A stretch of 64,000 bases of DNA from Acidobacteriota bacterium (GTDB taxonomy: Bacteria; Acidobacteriota; Terriglobia; Terriglobales; SCQP01), in NCBI GenBank assembly GCA_021818955.1, contig JAKASR010000007.1:30667-94666 (forward strand), given 5' to 3'. Below are positions 24,737 to 32,897 of the stretch, piece by piece (position 1 is the first letter of the stretch; each line of letters opens with the position of its first letter). Made by a program: the position numbers and the translations under genes. The notes beneath the pieces were generated by a model that had not been told where the DNA came from, searched no databases, and worked only from the letters and a program-made list of their open reading frames with translations.

Positions 24737-25348
24737 ATGGAATTCGCTTTGGAGATGCTGCCGGCGGGGATAAAGCCGGAACGAAGTCAGGCGGCGGCTG
24801 CGGAAAACGCAATCGCCGCGGGCTTACTTTCCATGCGCGAGCCGCTCGAAATCGTGCTGCGCGAGCACTCCGGTCGGTTTTATCGCCTGGCGTATGCGGT
24901 CGTGCGCCGCGCCGACTTGGCCGAGGATGCGGTGCAGGAAGCGGCTCTGCGGGCCCTGCGTTATCGTCGCCGGCTGGCGCTGGTGCGCGATCCCGCCGCC
25001 TGGCTGGCGCGGATCGTCTATCGCGCCGCCCTCGTCCGCCGTCCGCCCGCGGCGGAACTGCCCTTAGAAACGGTCGCCGGACTCGCCGGCTTGGCCGCCT
25101 CCGGCACGCCCGCCGACGAACTGGCGGCGCAGGCGGAGCTGCGCGCCCTGCTGCGCCAGCTAATGGACTCGCTGCCGGCGCGGTTGCGCCTGCCGCTGCT
25201 GCTTTCGCTCGATGACGAGCTTTCGCCGGCCGAAATTGGACGCTTGCTGGGCTTGCGCGAGCCGGCGGTGCGCCAGCGCCTTGCCGCCGCCCGAAAATTA
25301 TTGGCCCGCAAATTGGCCGCCCGTCTGGAGGTCCGGCATGGGCGCTAA
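24737..25348 (+). CDS. ECF-type RNA polymerase sigma factor
   Basis: Sigma-70 family factor with only regions 2 and 4, 203 aa. Region 2 includes HSGRFYRLAYAVVRRADLAEDAVQEAALRAL (about residues 48-78), with the usual D-A-x-Q-x-x-hydrophobic core-binding motif. Region 4 includes LPARLRLPLLLSL, then SPAEIGRLLGLREPAVRQRLAAARKLL, a helix-turn-helix that contacts the -35 box. The N-terminal 35 residues before MREPLEIVL may be an over-extension, since no ribosome binding site is seen at the ATG at 24737. The gene overlaps the next gene by 11 bases, which fits a sigma/anti-sigma pair. Confidence 0.9.
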   Translation: MEFALEMLPAGIKPERSQAAAAENAIAAGLLSMREPLEIVLREHSGRFYRLAYAVVRRADLAEDAVQEAALRALRYRRRLALVRDPAAWLARIVYRAALVRRPPAAELPLETVAGLAGLAASGTPADELAAQAELRALLRQLMDSLPARLRLPLLLSLDDELSPAEIGRLLGLREPAVRQRLAAARKLLARKLAARLEVRHGR

Positions 25349-26015
25349 AAAGAGAACGCGAGATCCCAAATATTGGGAACAGGTCGTCGTCCGCGGGCTT
25401 GAACGCGAAGCTTCGGAACTGCGTTCCGCCGCCGCGCCGGAATCGCTGCGCGAACGGCTGCCTGCGGTTTCCAGCATGCAAGCCAGGCGCATTTCCATAT
25501 TTGTATTCGGATTGCGTCCGGTAAAATTGCTGGCCTTAGTTGCCTGCCTTCTGATGCTGTTGGCTACTCCCTGGCTTTGGCGAGCCATGCTGTCCAGGCC
25601 TTCCCGGGAGCGTGGCCGTCCCGCCCGCTCTTTCGCATCCTTACCTGCGCGAATGGCTCGGCCCGGGATCGCAGAGCATCGGCAAACTCGTCATCTCGTA
25701 GCCCGGCCGTCGATCGGACGCAATACGGTACGCCGGATATATCACCGTGAAGCCGCTTTCAGCGCGCCGCGCCTGCCTCAGCGATCGGTCTTTCCCACCG
25801 TGATCGCGGCCAACACCCCGGTAGCGGTCTTTCCCACGCCGGTGCCGCCCAGTGGGCAGGAAAAGCTGCTGGTAATCCTGTTGGCTTCCCACCCGTCCGC
25901 GTCGGTGCTGGTCGCGCTTCAACCGCCGCCCCCGCCAAGTTGGGCGAAAGACGCGAACGATTCGGCTTCGTCCATCACTTCCGAATCCACAAACATGAGG
26001 TTGAACACCCCTTAA
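25338..26015 (+). CDS. Putative single-span anti-sigma factor
   Basis: Protein of 225 aa. A charged cytosolic N-terminus of about 60 residues (KKRTRDPKYWEQVVVRGLER) is followed by one membrane helix (about 62-80, VKLLALVACLLMLLATPWLW) and a basic, proline-rich extracytosolic part. No canonical zinc-binding anti-sigma domain (H-x3-C-x2-C) is visible, so the role is inferred from position: the ATG lies inside the end of the sigma gene, with GGAGG six bases upstream. A longer frame begins further upstream but would lie wholly within the sigma gene. The extracytosolic domain could sense an envelope signal. Confidence 0.62.
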   Translation: MGAKKRTRDPKYWEQVVVRGLEREASELRSAAAPESLRERLPAVSSMQARRISIFVFGLRPVKLLALVACLLMLLATPWLWRAMLSRPSRERGRPARSFASLPARMARPGIAEHRQTRHLVARPSIGRNTVRRIYHREAAFSAPRLPQRSVFPTVIAANTPVAVFPTPVPPSGQEKLLVILLASHPSASVLVALQPPPPPSWAKDANDSASSITSESTNMRLNTP

Positions 26016-26024
26016 GGAGCTTTT

Positions 26025-26594
26025 ATGCGACGCTTCCTGCTTGGGTTCAGTCTGCTCGGATTCATTCCTTGGGCTGCTGCTCAGCATCCGCAATTGGCCA
26101 GGTCGGCCGCGGCTCAGCCGCCTCAAACTTACAACATCATCTTCACTATCGAGCAGCATGTGCCGCCGGGTACGTTATTGAATGGCCGCCCCGTGCGTGG
26201 CGCGATCTTGAATAGCCGCAGCTATCAATTGTCATTATCCGGGCTGCTTGCAAATGCCCAAATCAAGGTAGGGAACAGGATACCGATAGTGGTTGGAGGA
26301 ATTTCCAGTTCTCATACTTCCATTAACACGCAATTTCAATATGAATCCATTGGGGTATCAATATATTGCAGGCTCAAGCCAAAAAATAGAATTCGGTATT
26401 TGGCCAATATTACAAGCCTGGCGGCGACGAATCTTACTCAACCGGTTCCCGGATTTAATGAGCCGACGATACGCACGATTCATACGGATGGCGATGTGCA
26501 AATCCATTTAAATCGCCGCCTGCTCGTATCCACGGTCGCCGACCTGTCCAGCAAATCGGTCTATTACTTCTATATGACAATAACCAAGGATTAA
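26025..26594 (+). CDS. Secreted protein of the sigma/anti-sigma triplet
   Basis: Protein of 189 aa with a signal peptide cleaved near residue 19 (FIPWAAA). The mature part is rich in beta-strand-type sequence: QTYNIIFTIEQ, then a GTLLNGRPVRG turn, KVGNRIPIVVGG, FQYESIGVSIYCRLK and TIRTIHTDGDVQIHLNRR. Exported proteins of this kind, with a Q-x-Q/F-x-Y-x-hydrophobic-GV core, often follow ECF sigma and anti-sigma genes in Acidobacteria; this is recollection, and no function is known. AAGGAG lies five bases before the ATG, and the gap to the anti-sigma stop is nine bases, so it is the third gene of the operon. Confidence 0.65.
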   Translation: MRRFLLGFSLLGFIPWAAAQHPQLARSAAAQPPQTYNIIFTIEQHVPPGTLLNGRPVRGAILNSRSYQLSLSGLLANAQIKVGNRIPIVVGGISSSHTSINTQFQYESIGVSIYCRLKPKNRIRYLANITSLAATNLTQPVPGFNEPTIRTIHTDGDVQIHLNRRLLVSTVADLSSKSVYYFYMTITKD

Positions 26595-26628
26595 TGCGCA
26601 GCGTGCGGGCGTTCCCGCTCGCGCTTCA

Positions 26629-27921
26629 CTAGAGCGTGGCGATCATCATGATGGTCAGCCCGACGATGACGATGCTGGTGGTCCAGGCGATGCCATTCGC
26701 CAGGCGCGAGTTACGGTACTCGCCCATGACTTCCTTGCGGTTGACCAGAATCAGCATGAACACTAGTACGAAGGGCAGCAGGATGCCATTGGCTACCTGG
26801 GAAAACAGGATTACCTTGATCAATGGCAGATGCGGCACCAGCACTACTCCGGCGCCGAAAGCGATCAGGCAGGTATACAGCCAGTAGAAGACCGGGGCTT
26901 CGCCGAAACGTTTATTCACGCCCGATTCGAAACCCAGCCCCTCGCAGATGTTATATGAGGTCGCCAGCGGCAATATCGCGGCCGACAGCACCGCCGCGTT
27001 GACCAGTCCCAGGGCGAACAACAGGGAAGCATAATGCCCGGCCAGCGGTTTGAGCGCCAGCGCCGCCTGGGCGGCGTCGCTGATGTCGTGAATGCCGGCG
27101 GGATAGAGTGTCGCCGCGCATGCCGCGACGATGAAAAACGCCACCACGTCGGTGATGATGCAGCCAATGATGACGTCCCAGCGCGAGAGTGAATATTCTT
27201 TTTTCCCGATTCCTTTCTCGACCACCGAAGCCTGCAGATAAAACTGCATCCAGGGCGTGATCGTGGTGCCGATCAGGCCGAGCACGACCAGGTAATAATC
27301 CTGCTTGCTGAGCACGATGGGCACGAAAGTGTTGTGCAGCGCGGAAATCCAGTGCGGATGCGCCAGGAAGGCGGAAACCGGGTAGGCGATATAGACCATC
27401 GAGAAGATGATCAGCAAACGTTCCACCGGCCCATATGTGCCGCGGATGACGACCGTCCAGATGATGATCGCGCCCAGCGGCACGGCCAGATACTTGGAAA
27501 CGCCAAAAATTCCCATGCCCGAGGCCATGCCGGCAAACTCGGCGACGATGTTGGAGAAATCGGCCATGCCGAGCACCAGCATCGCGAAAAAGGTCCAGCG
27601 GAAGCCGAACTCTTCCCGGATCAGGTCGCTCAGCCCCTTGCCGGTGACCGCGCCCATGCGGGCCGCCATCTCCTGCACCACGATTAACGCGATCGTGGTC
27701 GGAATCAGCGTCCAGAGCAGGATGTAGCCGAATTTGGCGCCCGCTTGCGAGTAGGTCAGGATGCCGCCGGGATCGTTATCCACATTGGCGGTAATGAATC
27801 CGGGACCGAAGACGGCCAGAAAGGCGACCAGGCGAAAGCGCCAGCTGCTCCAGAATCCGGCGCGGCGGCGTCGCGGCCGCTCGCCGGCGGCCACCGGTGG
27901 CGTTTGGGTTTCCAGCGCCAT
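26629..27921 (-). CDS. Nramp (SLC11)-related divalent cation transporter with altered metal site (NRMT-like)
   Basis: Inner-membrane transporter of 430 aa with about eleven hydrophobic segments and clear SLC11 architecture. Helix 1 is FGPGFITANVDNDPGGI, where the DPGN of Mn/Fe transporters has become DPGG. Helix 6 is GTTITPWMQFYLQASVVEKG, where the conserved methionine and histidine of the M-P-H motif are replaced (T-P-W). Loss of the soft methionine ligand is the hallmark reported for Nramp-related magnesium transporters, so Mg2+ rather than Mn2+ is the more likely substrate; this is inference from the motif. The ATG at 27921 is preferred (GGGAGG upstream). A GTG at 28020 gives a longer form without a ribosome binding site. 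Confidence 0.8.
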   Translation of the reverse strand: MALETQTPPVAAGERPRRRRAGFWSSWRFRLVAFLAVFGPGFITANVDNDPGGILTYSQAGAKFGYILLWTLIPTTIALIVVQEMAARMGAVTGKGLSDLIREEFGFRWTFFAMLVLGMADFSNIVAEFAGMASGMGIFGVSKYLAVPLGAIIIWTVVIRGTYGPVERLLIIFSMVYIAYPVSAFLAHPHWISALHNTFVPIVLSKQDYYLVVLGLIGTTITPWMQFYLQASVVEKGIGKKEYSLSRWDVIIGCIITDVVAFFIVAACAATLYPAGIHDISDAAQAALALKPLAGHYASLLFALGLVNAAVLSAAILPLATSYNICEGLGFESGVNKRFGEAPVFYWLYTCLIAFGAGVVLVPHLPLIKVILFSQVANGILLPFVLVFMLILVNRKEVMGEYRNSRLANGIAWTTSIVIVGLTIMMIATL

Positions 27922-28285
27922 GGCCTCAGCCGCCTCCCGCGCGCGCGCTGAAGCTGCGGAGGGGCAAGGCCATCCTTTGGCTTTGGCCGGCATCTTGGCC
28001 GAACCGCTCGGCATCGCCACGCCAATTTATGGATTGCCGCTGGGAAGGGGTCAAGGCTTTTCCTCCGGATGCGCCGCGCCGGAAAGAAAAGCGCCGTTGC
28101 CGGGGTCGAGCCGGCGGCGGTCGAGCCGAGGGGCTCTATTCCGCTTCGCTTTGCCGGTGGCGCCCGCAACCGCCAGGTTCAAGGGGCGTAGGCATAACAA
28201 GGGACGCGCGTAAGCCGCGCGCTTGTCTCAGGTTAGGTTGGGCCGCCGCGCGCGGTCAAGCGAAAGTTTCGAGCGGCAACAAAAA
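27922..28285 (-). promoter_or_regulatory. Long GC-rich leader of the Nramp-related gene
   Basis: More than 360 bases lie between the terminator at 28286 and the preferred start. The stretch contains several strong potential stems, for example GAGCC-CCTC-GGCTC and GCCGG...CCGGC on the minus strand near 28100-28135, and GCGCGCG...CGCGCGC near 28205-28222. The decamer CGGCTCGACC occurs twice. I could not match it to the Mn (yybP-ykoY), M-box or NiCo riboswitch cores. It may be a metal-sensing leader or simply GC-rich spacer. Confidence 0.25.
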
Positions 28286-28311
28286 CCCCCGGGCCAACGC
28301 CCGGGGGTTTT
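28286..28311. terminator. Strong bidirectional intrinsic terminator
   Basis: Perfect 9-bp stem CCCCCGGGC/GCCCGGGGG (28286-28294 and 28299-28307) with a CAAC loop. TTTT follows on the plus strand and TTTTTGTT on the minus strand. On the minus strand it lies downstream of the radical-SAM gene and the adjacent repeat copy, and upstream of the transporter leader, so it should insulate the two transcription units. Confidence 0.9.
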
Positions 28312-28334
28312 AAAGCAGGGAAATTCCTGTCGAA

Positions 28335-28412
28335 GAGTATTCGCCATGCGTCCGGTTTCGACCGGACCTTTGCGAAAGCGTCAGCGCCTAAAAGTAAAAG
28401 CGGCCGTGCCGC
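28335..28412 (+). repeat. Modular hairpin repeat, copy 6 (module C only)
   Basis: Module C alone: GAGTATTCGCC, the stem GTCCGG-TTTCGA-CCGGAC, the A-rich spacer and GCGGC-CGT-GCCGC. It ends five bases before the stop codon of the radical-SAM gene on the minus strand. On that strand it reads as a GC hairpin followed by TTTTACTTTT directly after the gene. Confidence 0.9.
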
Positions 28413-28417
28413 TCGAA

Positions 28418-30457
28418 TTATTGATCCACGCCGACCAACTCGCCTTCGCGTTCGGTATTGCCGATTTGCACCAGCCCATCGCCATGGCTGCCGGCCGTGC
28501 CGAGTTGCTGCTTGAGCAGTTGCTCGCGCAGCAGCTTGCGCATCGCCTTTTCTTCCTCGAAGGCGTTTTCGGGAGCGTCGCTATGCTCACGCACCCGGGC
28601 GGCGTCAACCGGGTCGATTTTGAGATTGTGGTCGAAGCTTTCCATCGTTACCGGCGCGCCGGAGGCATAGACGCGATGCTTGCCATGCTGCTTGTTCCAC
28701 TCGATGACCGAGGCATTTTTATGCATCGCCTCGATGATGTTGCGCCAGCCCACGCCGGTATTGTAGGCGCAGAAGGAAATTTCACCCTCCTGCGTGCCAT
28801 AGGGGATAATGCACATTTCGGTGCGGCGGAAGTCGTAATTGAACAGGTCCTGGAACCACATGCCGGCGATAAATAGGAAGTTCCACGGATCTTCGCGGCG
28901 CTTTTGGATGTCGGCCAGGGTGCGGTCCGGGCCGACCTTGCCGTAATCCTTGCCGCTGACGCCCATGGTCTTATCGAACTTGCGCCACAGATCCAGCAGT
29001 GTCAGGCTGCGCGGCGCTTGCATCGGACGATAGTTTTTCAGCAGCGCCAGCGCCATCGTGACCGCCGTCATCTTTTTTCCCCGGCCGGCGTCGGTGACCT
29101 TTTGCATGTCGCGGATGAGCTGGGGAATGTTGATGAACTGCGGTACCGGCGCCAGTTCCTTGGTCTGTTTATGCACCATCATGGCGGTGCCGACGCCGCA
29201 GTTGGGATGGCAGCCACAGCTCATCTGCCCCCACTGCGCGTTGGGTCCGTGCACCAGGTCGGCAAAGTCGGCGAAGGCGCCCATGATCGAAATCGGGAAC
29301 CAGTCGCGCGTGGGTTCGGTATAGCCGGTCTGCTTTTTCACGTCCTGCGCCATGTGCGAGAGGGTATAGCGCTGGCGCTGCCGGCGGTCTTCGGTGATGT
29401 CTTCGTCGCGCCCGGTGAAGGAGACCGGCTGGAAGCTGACGAAGGAGATTTTGCCCGGGTTCTCAGTGGCGAATTTGATGATCGGGCCGACCTGGTCGTT
29501 AGTGATGCCGTTGACCAGGGTGGCGACCAGCACGATCTCGATGCCCGCCTCGTGCATGTTTTCGATGGCTCGCAACTTGACGTCGAACAGGTTGCCGATC
29601 TTGCGGTGCCCGTTGGCGTCGTTGCCAATGCCGTCAAACTGCAGGTATGCGTAACGCAGGCCGGCTTCCGCCGCCTTGCGGCAGAATGCCTTGCTTTTTG
29701 CGAACTCGATGCCGTTGGTGGCGCACTGCACGCTGTTGTAGCCCACTTTGCGGGCGTAACGGATGGCGTCGAAAAAGTGCGGCGACATCGTCGGCTCGCC
29801 GCCGGAAAACTGTATGGACATCTGACGGCGGGGCTTGATCTTGACGGCGTTGTCGAGGATTTCCTTGATATCGTCGAACGACAGCTCATGCACGAACCCG
29901 ACTTGGTTGGCGTCCATGAAGCAGGGGTCGCACATCATATTGCAACGGTTGGTCAGATCTACCGTCAGCACCGCGCCGCGGCCGTGCTTGACCGAGCTGG
30001 TGCCGTGGTTATGTAGTCCCTGGTCGTTGTGCGCCGGCAGGTCTCGCCCGGGAAACATCGCTTCAATGTGCTCCAGAAAGCGCTTATCCACCGCCATCAG
30101 GTCTTCAAAGCGGCCGTGCTGGGGGCACTCTTTCACCATCCAGATCTGGCCATCGCGCTCGATGATATCGGCTTTGATTTCGCCCAGGTGCGCGGTGATC
30201 AACTCGCGGTAGTCGCGCTCGCCCGAGAGGATCTGTTTGCGCGCTTCCTTAACGCAGGTGGGGCACAGCGAATCGGTCTGGCGTGGCCAGCCCAGCTTGG
30301 GCTTGGTCTTTTGCCAGGATTTCTGCAACGGCTTATCCGACCAGGCGGGGGTAAACGGCTTGCCGGGGTTGAATTGATTGAAAAACTGAATAGTATGAAA
30401 GGCCGCGCCCGCCAGCTTGGTGACGCCGAGCTCGACAAACTTAACCGGTCGTTGCAT
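28418..30457 (-). CDS. Radical SAM protein of the tetraether / membrane-spanning lipid synthase (Tes/MSS, MJ0619-like) type
   Basis: Protein of 679 aa. The radical SAM cluster motif is CNMMCDPC (Cys172, 176, 179), followed by the SAM-binding FSGGEPTM near 218-224. The N-terminal domain has SLCPTC (Cys65, 68) and KECPQHG (Cys111), the paired-cysteine site seen before the barrel in MJ0619-like proteins. The C-terminal part adds SCGCHPNCG (Cys414, 416, 420), plus MCIIPYG and FCAYNTG, probable ligands for auxiliary Fe-S clusters. Known members join the methyl ends of lipid chains into membrane-spanning lipids; Acidobacteria make such lipids (iso-diabolic acid, branched tetraethers). The assignment is by motif recall, so another C-C or C-S bond-forming role remains possible. 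The gene is monocistronic, downstream of ftsA. Confidence 0.7.
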   Translation of the reverse strand: MQRPVKFVELGVTKLAGAAFHTIQFFNQFNPGKPFTPAWSDKPLQKSWQKTKPKLGWPRQTDSLCPTCVKEARKQILSGERDYRELITAHLGEIKADIIERDGQIWMVKECPQHGRFEDLMAVDKRFLEHIEAMFPGRDLPAHNDQGLHNHGTSSVKHGRGAVLTVDLTNRCNMMCDPCFMDANQVGFVHELSFDDIKEILDNAVKIKPRRQMSIQFSGGEPTMSPHFFDAIRYARKVGYNSVQCATNGIEFAKSKAFCRKAAEAGLRYAYLQFDGIGNDANGHRKIGNLFDVKLRAIENMHEAGIEIVLVATLVNGITNDQVGPIIKFATENPGKISFVSFQPVSFTGRDEDITEDRRQRQRYTLSHMAQDVKKQTGYTEPTRDWFPISIMGAFADFADLVHGPNAQWGQMSCGCHPNCGVGTAMMVHKQTKELAPVPQFINIPQLIRDMQKVTDAGRGKKMTAVTMALALLKNYRPMQAPRSLTLLDLWRKFDKTMGVSGKDYGKVGPDRTLADIQKRREDPWNFLFIAGMWFQDLFNYDFRRTEMCIIPYGTQEGEISFCAYNTGVGWRNIIEAMHKNASVIEWNKQHGKHRVYASGAPVTMESFDHNLKIDPVDAARVREHSDAPENAFEEEKAMRKLLREQLLKQQLGTAGSHGDGLVQIGNTEREGELVGVDQ

Positions 30458-30722
30458 GAGCGACTCGCTTTCCGCCGGCCTGGTTGATGCACCACGCCGC
30501 CGGGATTAGATTGGCCCGTCCCGGCAGGGGAAACAACCCAAATGCGCCGAATGGCGGCAAATGACCGCCCAGAGGCTTTCTACCCGGCCTCAGAGGGGAA
30601 GGGACAAGCCCAAATCAGAGTGGGGCATGGAGTTCTGCCGCCAGCCCGGAGGCAAGGCAAATCCTTGATTTCCGCTTTTTTGGTAAAAGACGGCCGCAAG
30701 ACGAGGGGGGCTTCCCTGCGGT

Positions 30723-31937
30723 TTACGAAGTGGTTTCGAGCCGGCTCCAAAAGCGCTGCCACAACCCCGGCTGCTCCTGGCGGCGCCGAAACCGTCGCTG
30801 GGCCGCCATAATGCCGCCCAGCAAAAAGCTGAATTCCGGCTTGGCGAATTCCACGGACATGCCTTCCAGCAGCGGGGGAACGCCGATGCGAACCGGCAGC
30901 CGCAGTTGCTGGCGCATCAGCTCGGCAAAGCCGCCGAGCACGGCGCCGCCGCCGGTCAGCACGATTCCTGCGCCCAGGCGGTGCAGCCACCCGCTGCGCC
31001 GCAGGTCGTCTTCGATCTGATGCGTCAATTCCTCGGCGCGCTCGCGCAAGTGGTCGCAGAATTGGCGGTGCAGAATCATCCGGCTGGGGTGATCGCCAAT
31101 GCCGGGAGCTTCAATTTCGGCGCGCTCGCTCATGCCCGCGGTGAGCACCTGGCCGAAGCTGTGCTTCATCCCCTCCGCCGCCGTCAGGGGTGTATTGAAC
31201 GCAATCGCGACATCGCGGGTAAAATTATCGCCGCCCACCGCGATCACGGCGGCATGCTGCACTGCGCCCTGAGCGACGGCGAGCACTCCCGTACAGCTGG
31301 CGCCGACTTCCACCAGCGCTACTCCCTGCTCGCGTTCCTCGGCCTGCAATAAGGCGTCGGCCGCGGCCAAAGGCGTAAACAGCAGTTCTTGCACCTTCAG
31401 CCCGGCCATATTCGCCGCCGATACCCGGTTCTGCACCGGGCCGCTGGCGCCGGTGATCAGCAGCGTGCGCGCTTCCAGGCGCGTGGCGACCAGGCCGACC
31501 GGATCGCGCACTCCCGGCTGGCGATCCAGAATATATTCCAGGGCGCGCATGTGCAGCAGTTCATAGCCTTCGGGCAGTTCCATCTGCTGCGCCAGATCGA
31601 GCACGTGCTGCACATCCTGCTGGCTGATTTCACGGCTGCGCCCCGCCAGGCTATAGGTGGCGTGATTGGGCAAGCCGCGCATGTGCGCTCCCGTCAGGCT
31701 GAGCGTCACTTCCTCGATGTGGATGCCGGCTTGTCGTTCCGCCTGCTCCACCGCTAGCGCAATGCCCTGGCTGGCGGCCTGCAGATTGACCACCGCCCCT
31801 TTTTGCACCCCTTGAGAAGGCTGCGCGGCGTAGGCGAGAAAACGTAGCCGGTCTTCCTCCAGTACGGCCGCCAGAACGCGGGTGCGGGAGGTGCCCAGAT
31901 CGAGCACACAGAGCGTGGGTTGGGTCTTGCGCGACAT
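30723..31937 (-). CDS. ftsA: Cell division protein FtsA
   Basis: Actin-like ATPase that tethers the Z-ring to the membrane, 404 aa. VLDLGTSRTRVLAAV (residues 11-25) is the first phosphate-binding loop, and the 1C domain follows with HMRALEYILDRQPGVRDPVG. VALVEVGASCTGVLAV is the second phosphate loop, and IVLTGGGAVLGGFAELM the adenosine motif. The C-terminal amphipathic helix PGLWQRFWSRLE is the membrane-binding anchor. The start overlaps the ftsQ stop (TAATG). Unusually, ftsZ does not follow: the next gene downstream is the radical-SAM protein, after 265 bases. Confidence 0.95.
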   Translation of the reverse strand: MSRKTQPTLCVLDLGTSRTRVLAAVLEEDRLRFLAYAAQPSQGVQKGAVVNLQAASQGIALAVEQAERQAGIHIEEVTLSLTGAHMRGLPNHATYSLAGRSREISQQDVQHVLDLAQQMELPEGYELLHMRALEYILDRQPGVRDPVGLVATRLEARTLLITGASGPVQNRVSAANMAGLKVQELLFTPLAAADALLQAEEREQGVALVEVGASCTGVLAVAQGAVQHAAVIAVGGDNFTRDVAIAFNTPLTAAEGMKHSFGQVLTAGMSERAEIEAPGIGDHPSRMILHRQFCDHLRERAEELTHQIEDDLRRSGWLHRLGAGIVLTGGGAVLGGFAELMRQQLRLPVRIGVPPLLEGMSVEFAKPEFSFLLGGIMAAQRRFRRRQEQPGLWQRFWSRLETTS

Positions 31938-32887
31938 TAAAGATGACTGGCGGGCGGATGCGGGACAGCCGCCGTTTGGCCCGCGCCGGTATTCAAGATC
32001 GCTTCGCCATCGTAGCGCAGGTCTACGGAACGCAGGCTATCGTATTGGCTCAGCCACTCCTGGATATGTTGTAAATAGAGCTGGTATCGGGTGAGAAAAT
32101 GACGATTGCCCAGCTCCAGCAGCAGCGTGCGAGCGCTCGCTGCCGCCGCGCCGGCGCCGGCAGGCAACGGAACCAGGACGCGCACATTGCGCGGGTCGCT
32201 CAGGTCGATTTCGGAAAAATCGCGCAGGCGGTGGGCGCCCCCCGCATCCAGCGACTGGCGCAAGCGCAAAAACAGCGCCATTTGCTCGCGGCGCTGTTGC
32301 AAAAGCTCGGCCTCGCCGCCTGCGCCTTGCAGGGCCAGGCCATCGAGCATCGCCCCTTGAAAACGCAATCCCGGGACCATGGGCAAGAGCGTGCCGTCGG
32401 CGGCGATCAAGCCCACATGCGTCCCCTCGCGGACGAAGGCCGCCGGTTGCCGTTCGATCAGCTTGACCGCCAGCCGGTTGGGCCAAAGGCGCAGCACGGA
32501 GGCTTGTGCCACCCAGGGCAAATGCTGCAGGGCTCGCTGCCGGCGCGCCAGCGGGATGGCCAGCAGGTTGCGCCCCAGATCGGCGGCGAAGACCTGTCGG
32601 ACCGCCTCGGGCGTGGTTTCCTGGGCGCCGCTGACTTGAATTTGCCCCAGGCTGGCGAGCATGAAATCGGGGCTGGTCAGCAGCCAATGCCGCAACCCGG
32701 CGGCGGCCAGCGCTACCATCAGGACTGCCGCCGCCCCCAGCGAGAGCTGCCGCGCCGAACGCTTCCACCAGGGCTGGCGCACCGGCACCGGTCGGCGCCG
32801 CCGCCGAAACACTGCGCCGGTTTCGTTTTCCGAAGCATCGATCTCCGGGCTTTCCGGCGCAATATCTGGTTCCGTGCTCTCGCTCAT
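31937..32887 (-). CDS. ftsQ: Cell division protein FtsQ/DivIB
   Basis: Bitopic divisome protein, 316 aa. A basic cytosolic N-terminus (RRRRRPVPVRQPWWKR) precedes one membrane helix (residues 50-66). A POTRA domain follows (about 73-145, with IQVSGAQETTPEAVRQVF and LPWVAQASVLRLWPNRLAVKLIERQPAAF), then the beta domain with VGLIAADGTLLP. The ATG at 32887 is preferred over the longer frame from 32986, because the extension would overlap murC. It is 10 bases downstream of the murC stop and overlaps ftsA by one base, so it is a tight operon. Confidence 0.93.
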   Translation of the reverse strand: MSESTEPDIAPESPEIDASENETGAVFRRRRRPVPVRQPWWKRSARQLSLGAAAVLMVALAAAGLRHWLLTSPDFMLASLGQIQVSGAQETTPEAVRQVFAADLGRNLLAIPLARRQRALQHLPWVAQASVLRLWPNRLAVKLIERQPAAFVREGTHVGLIAADGTLLPMVPGLRFQGAMLDGLALQGAGGEAELLQQRREQMALFLRLRQSLDAGGAHRLRDFSEIDLSDPRNVRVLVPLPAGAGAAAASARTLLLELGNRHFLTRYQLYLQHIQEWLSQYDSLRSVDLRYDGEAILNTGAGQTAAVPHPPASHL

Positions 32888-32897
32888 GATGGAATCT

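Noticed and set aside
28085..28140. tRNA-like T-arm (GCCGG-CTCGACC-CCGGC) on the minus strand
   Set aside because: No matching anticodon or acceptor stems could be placed around it.
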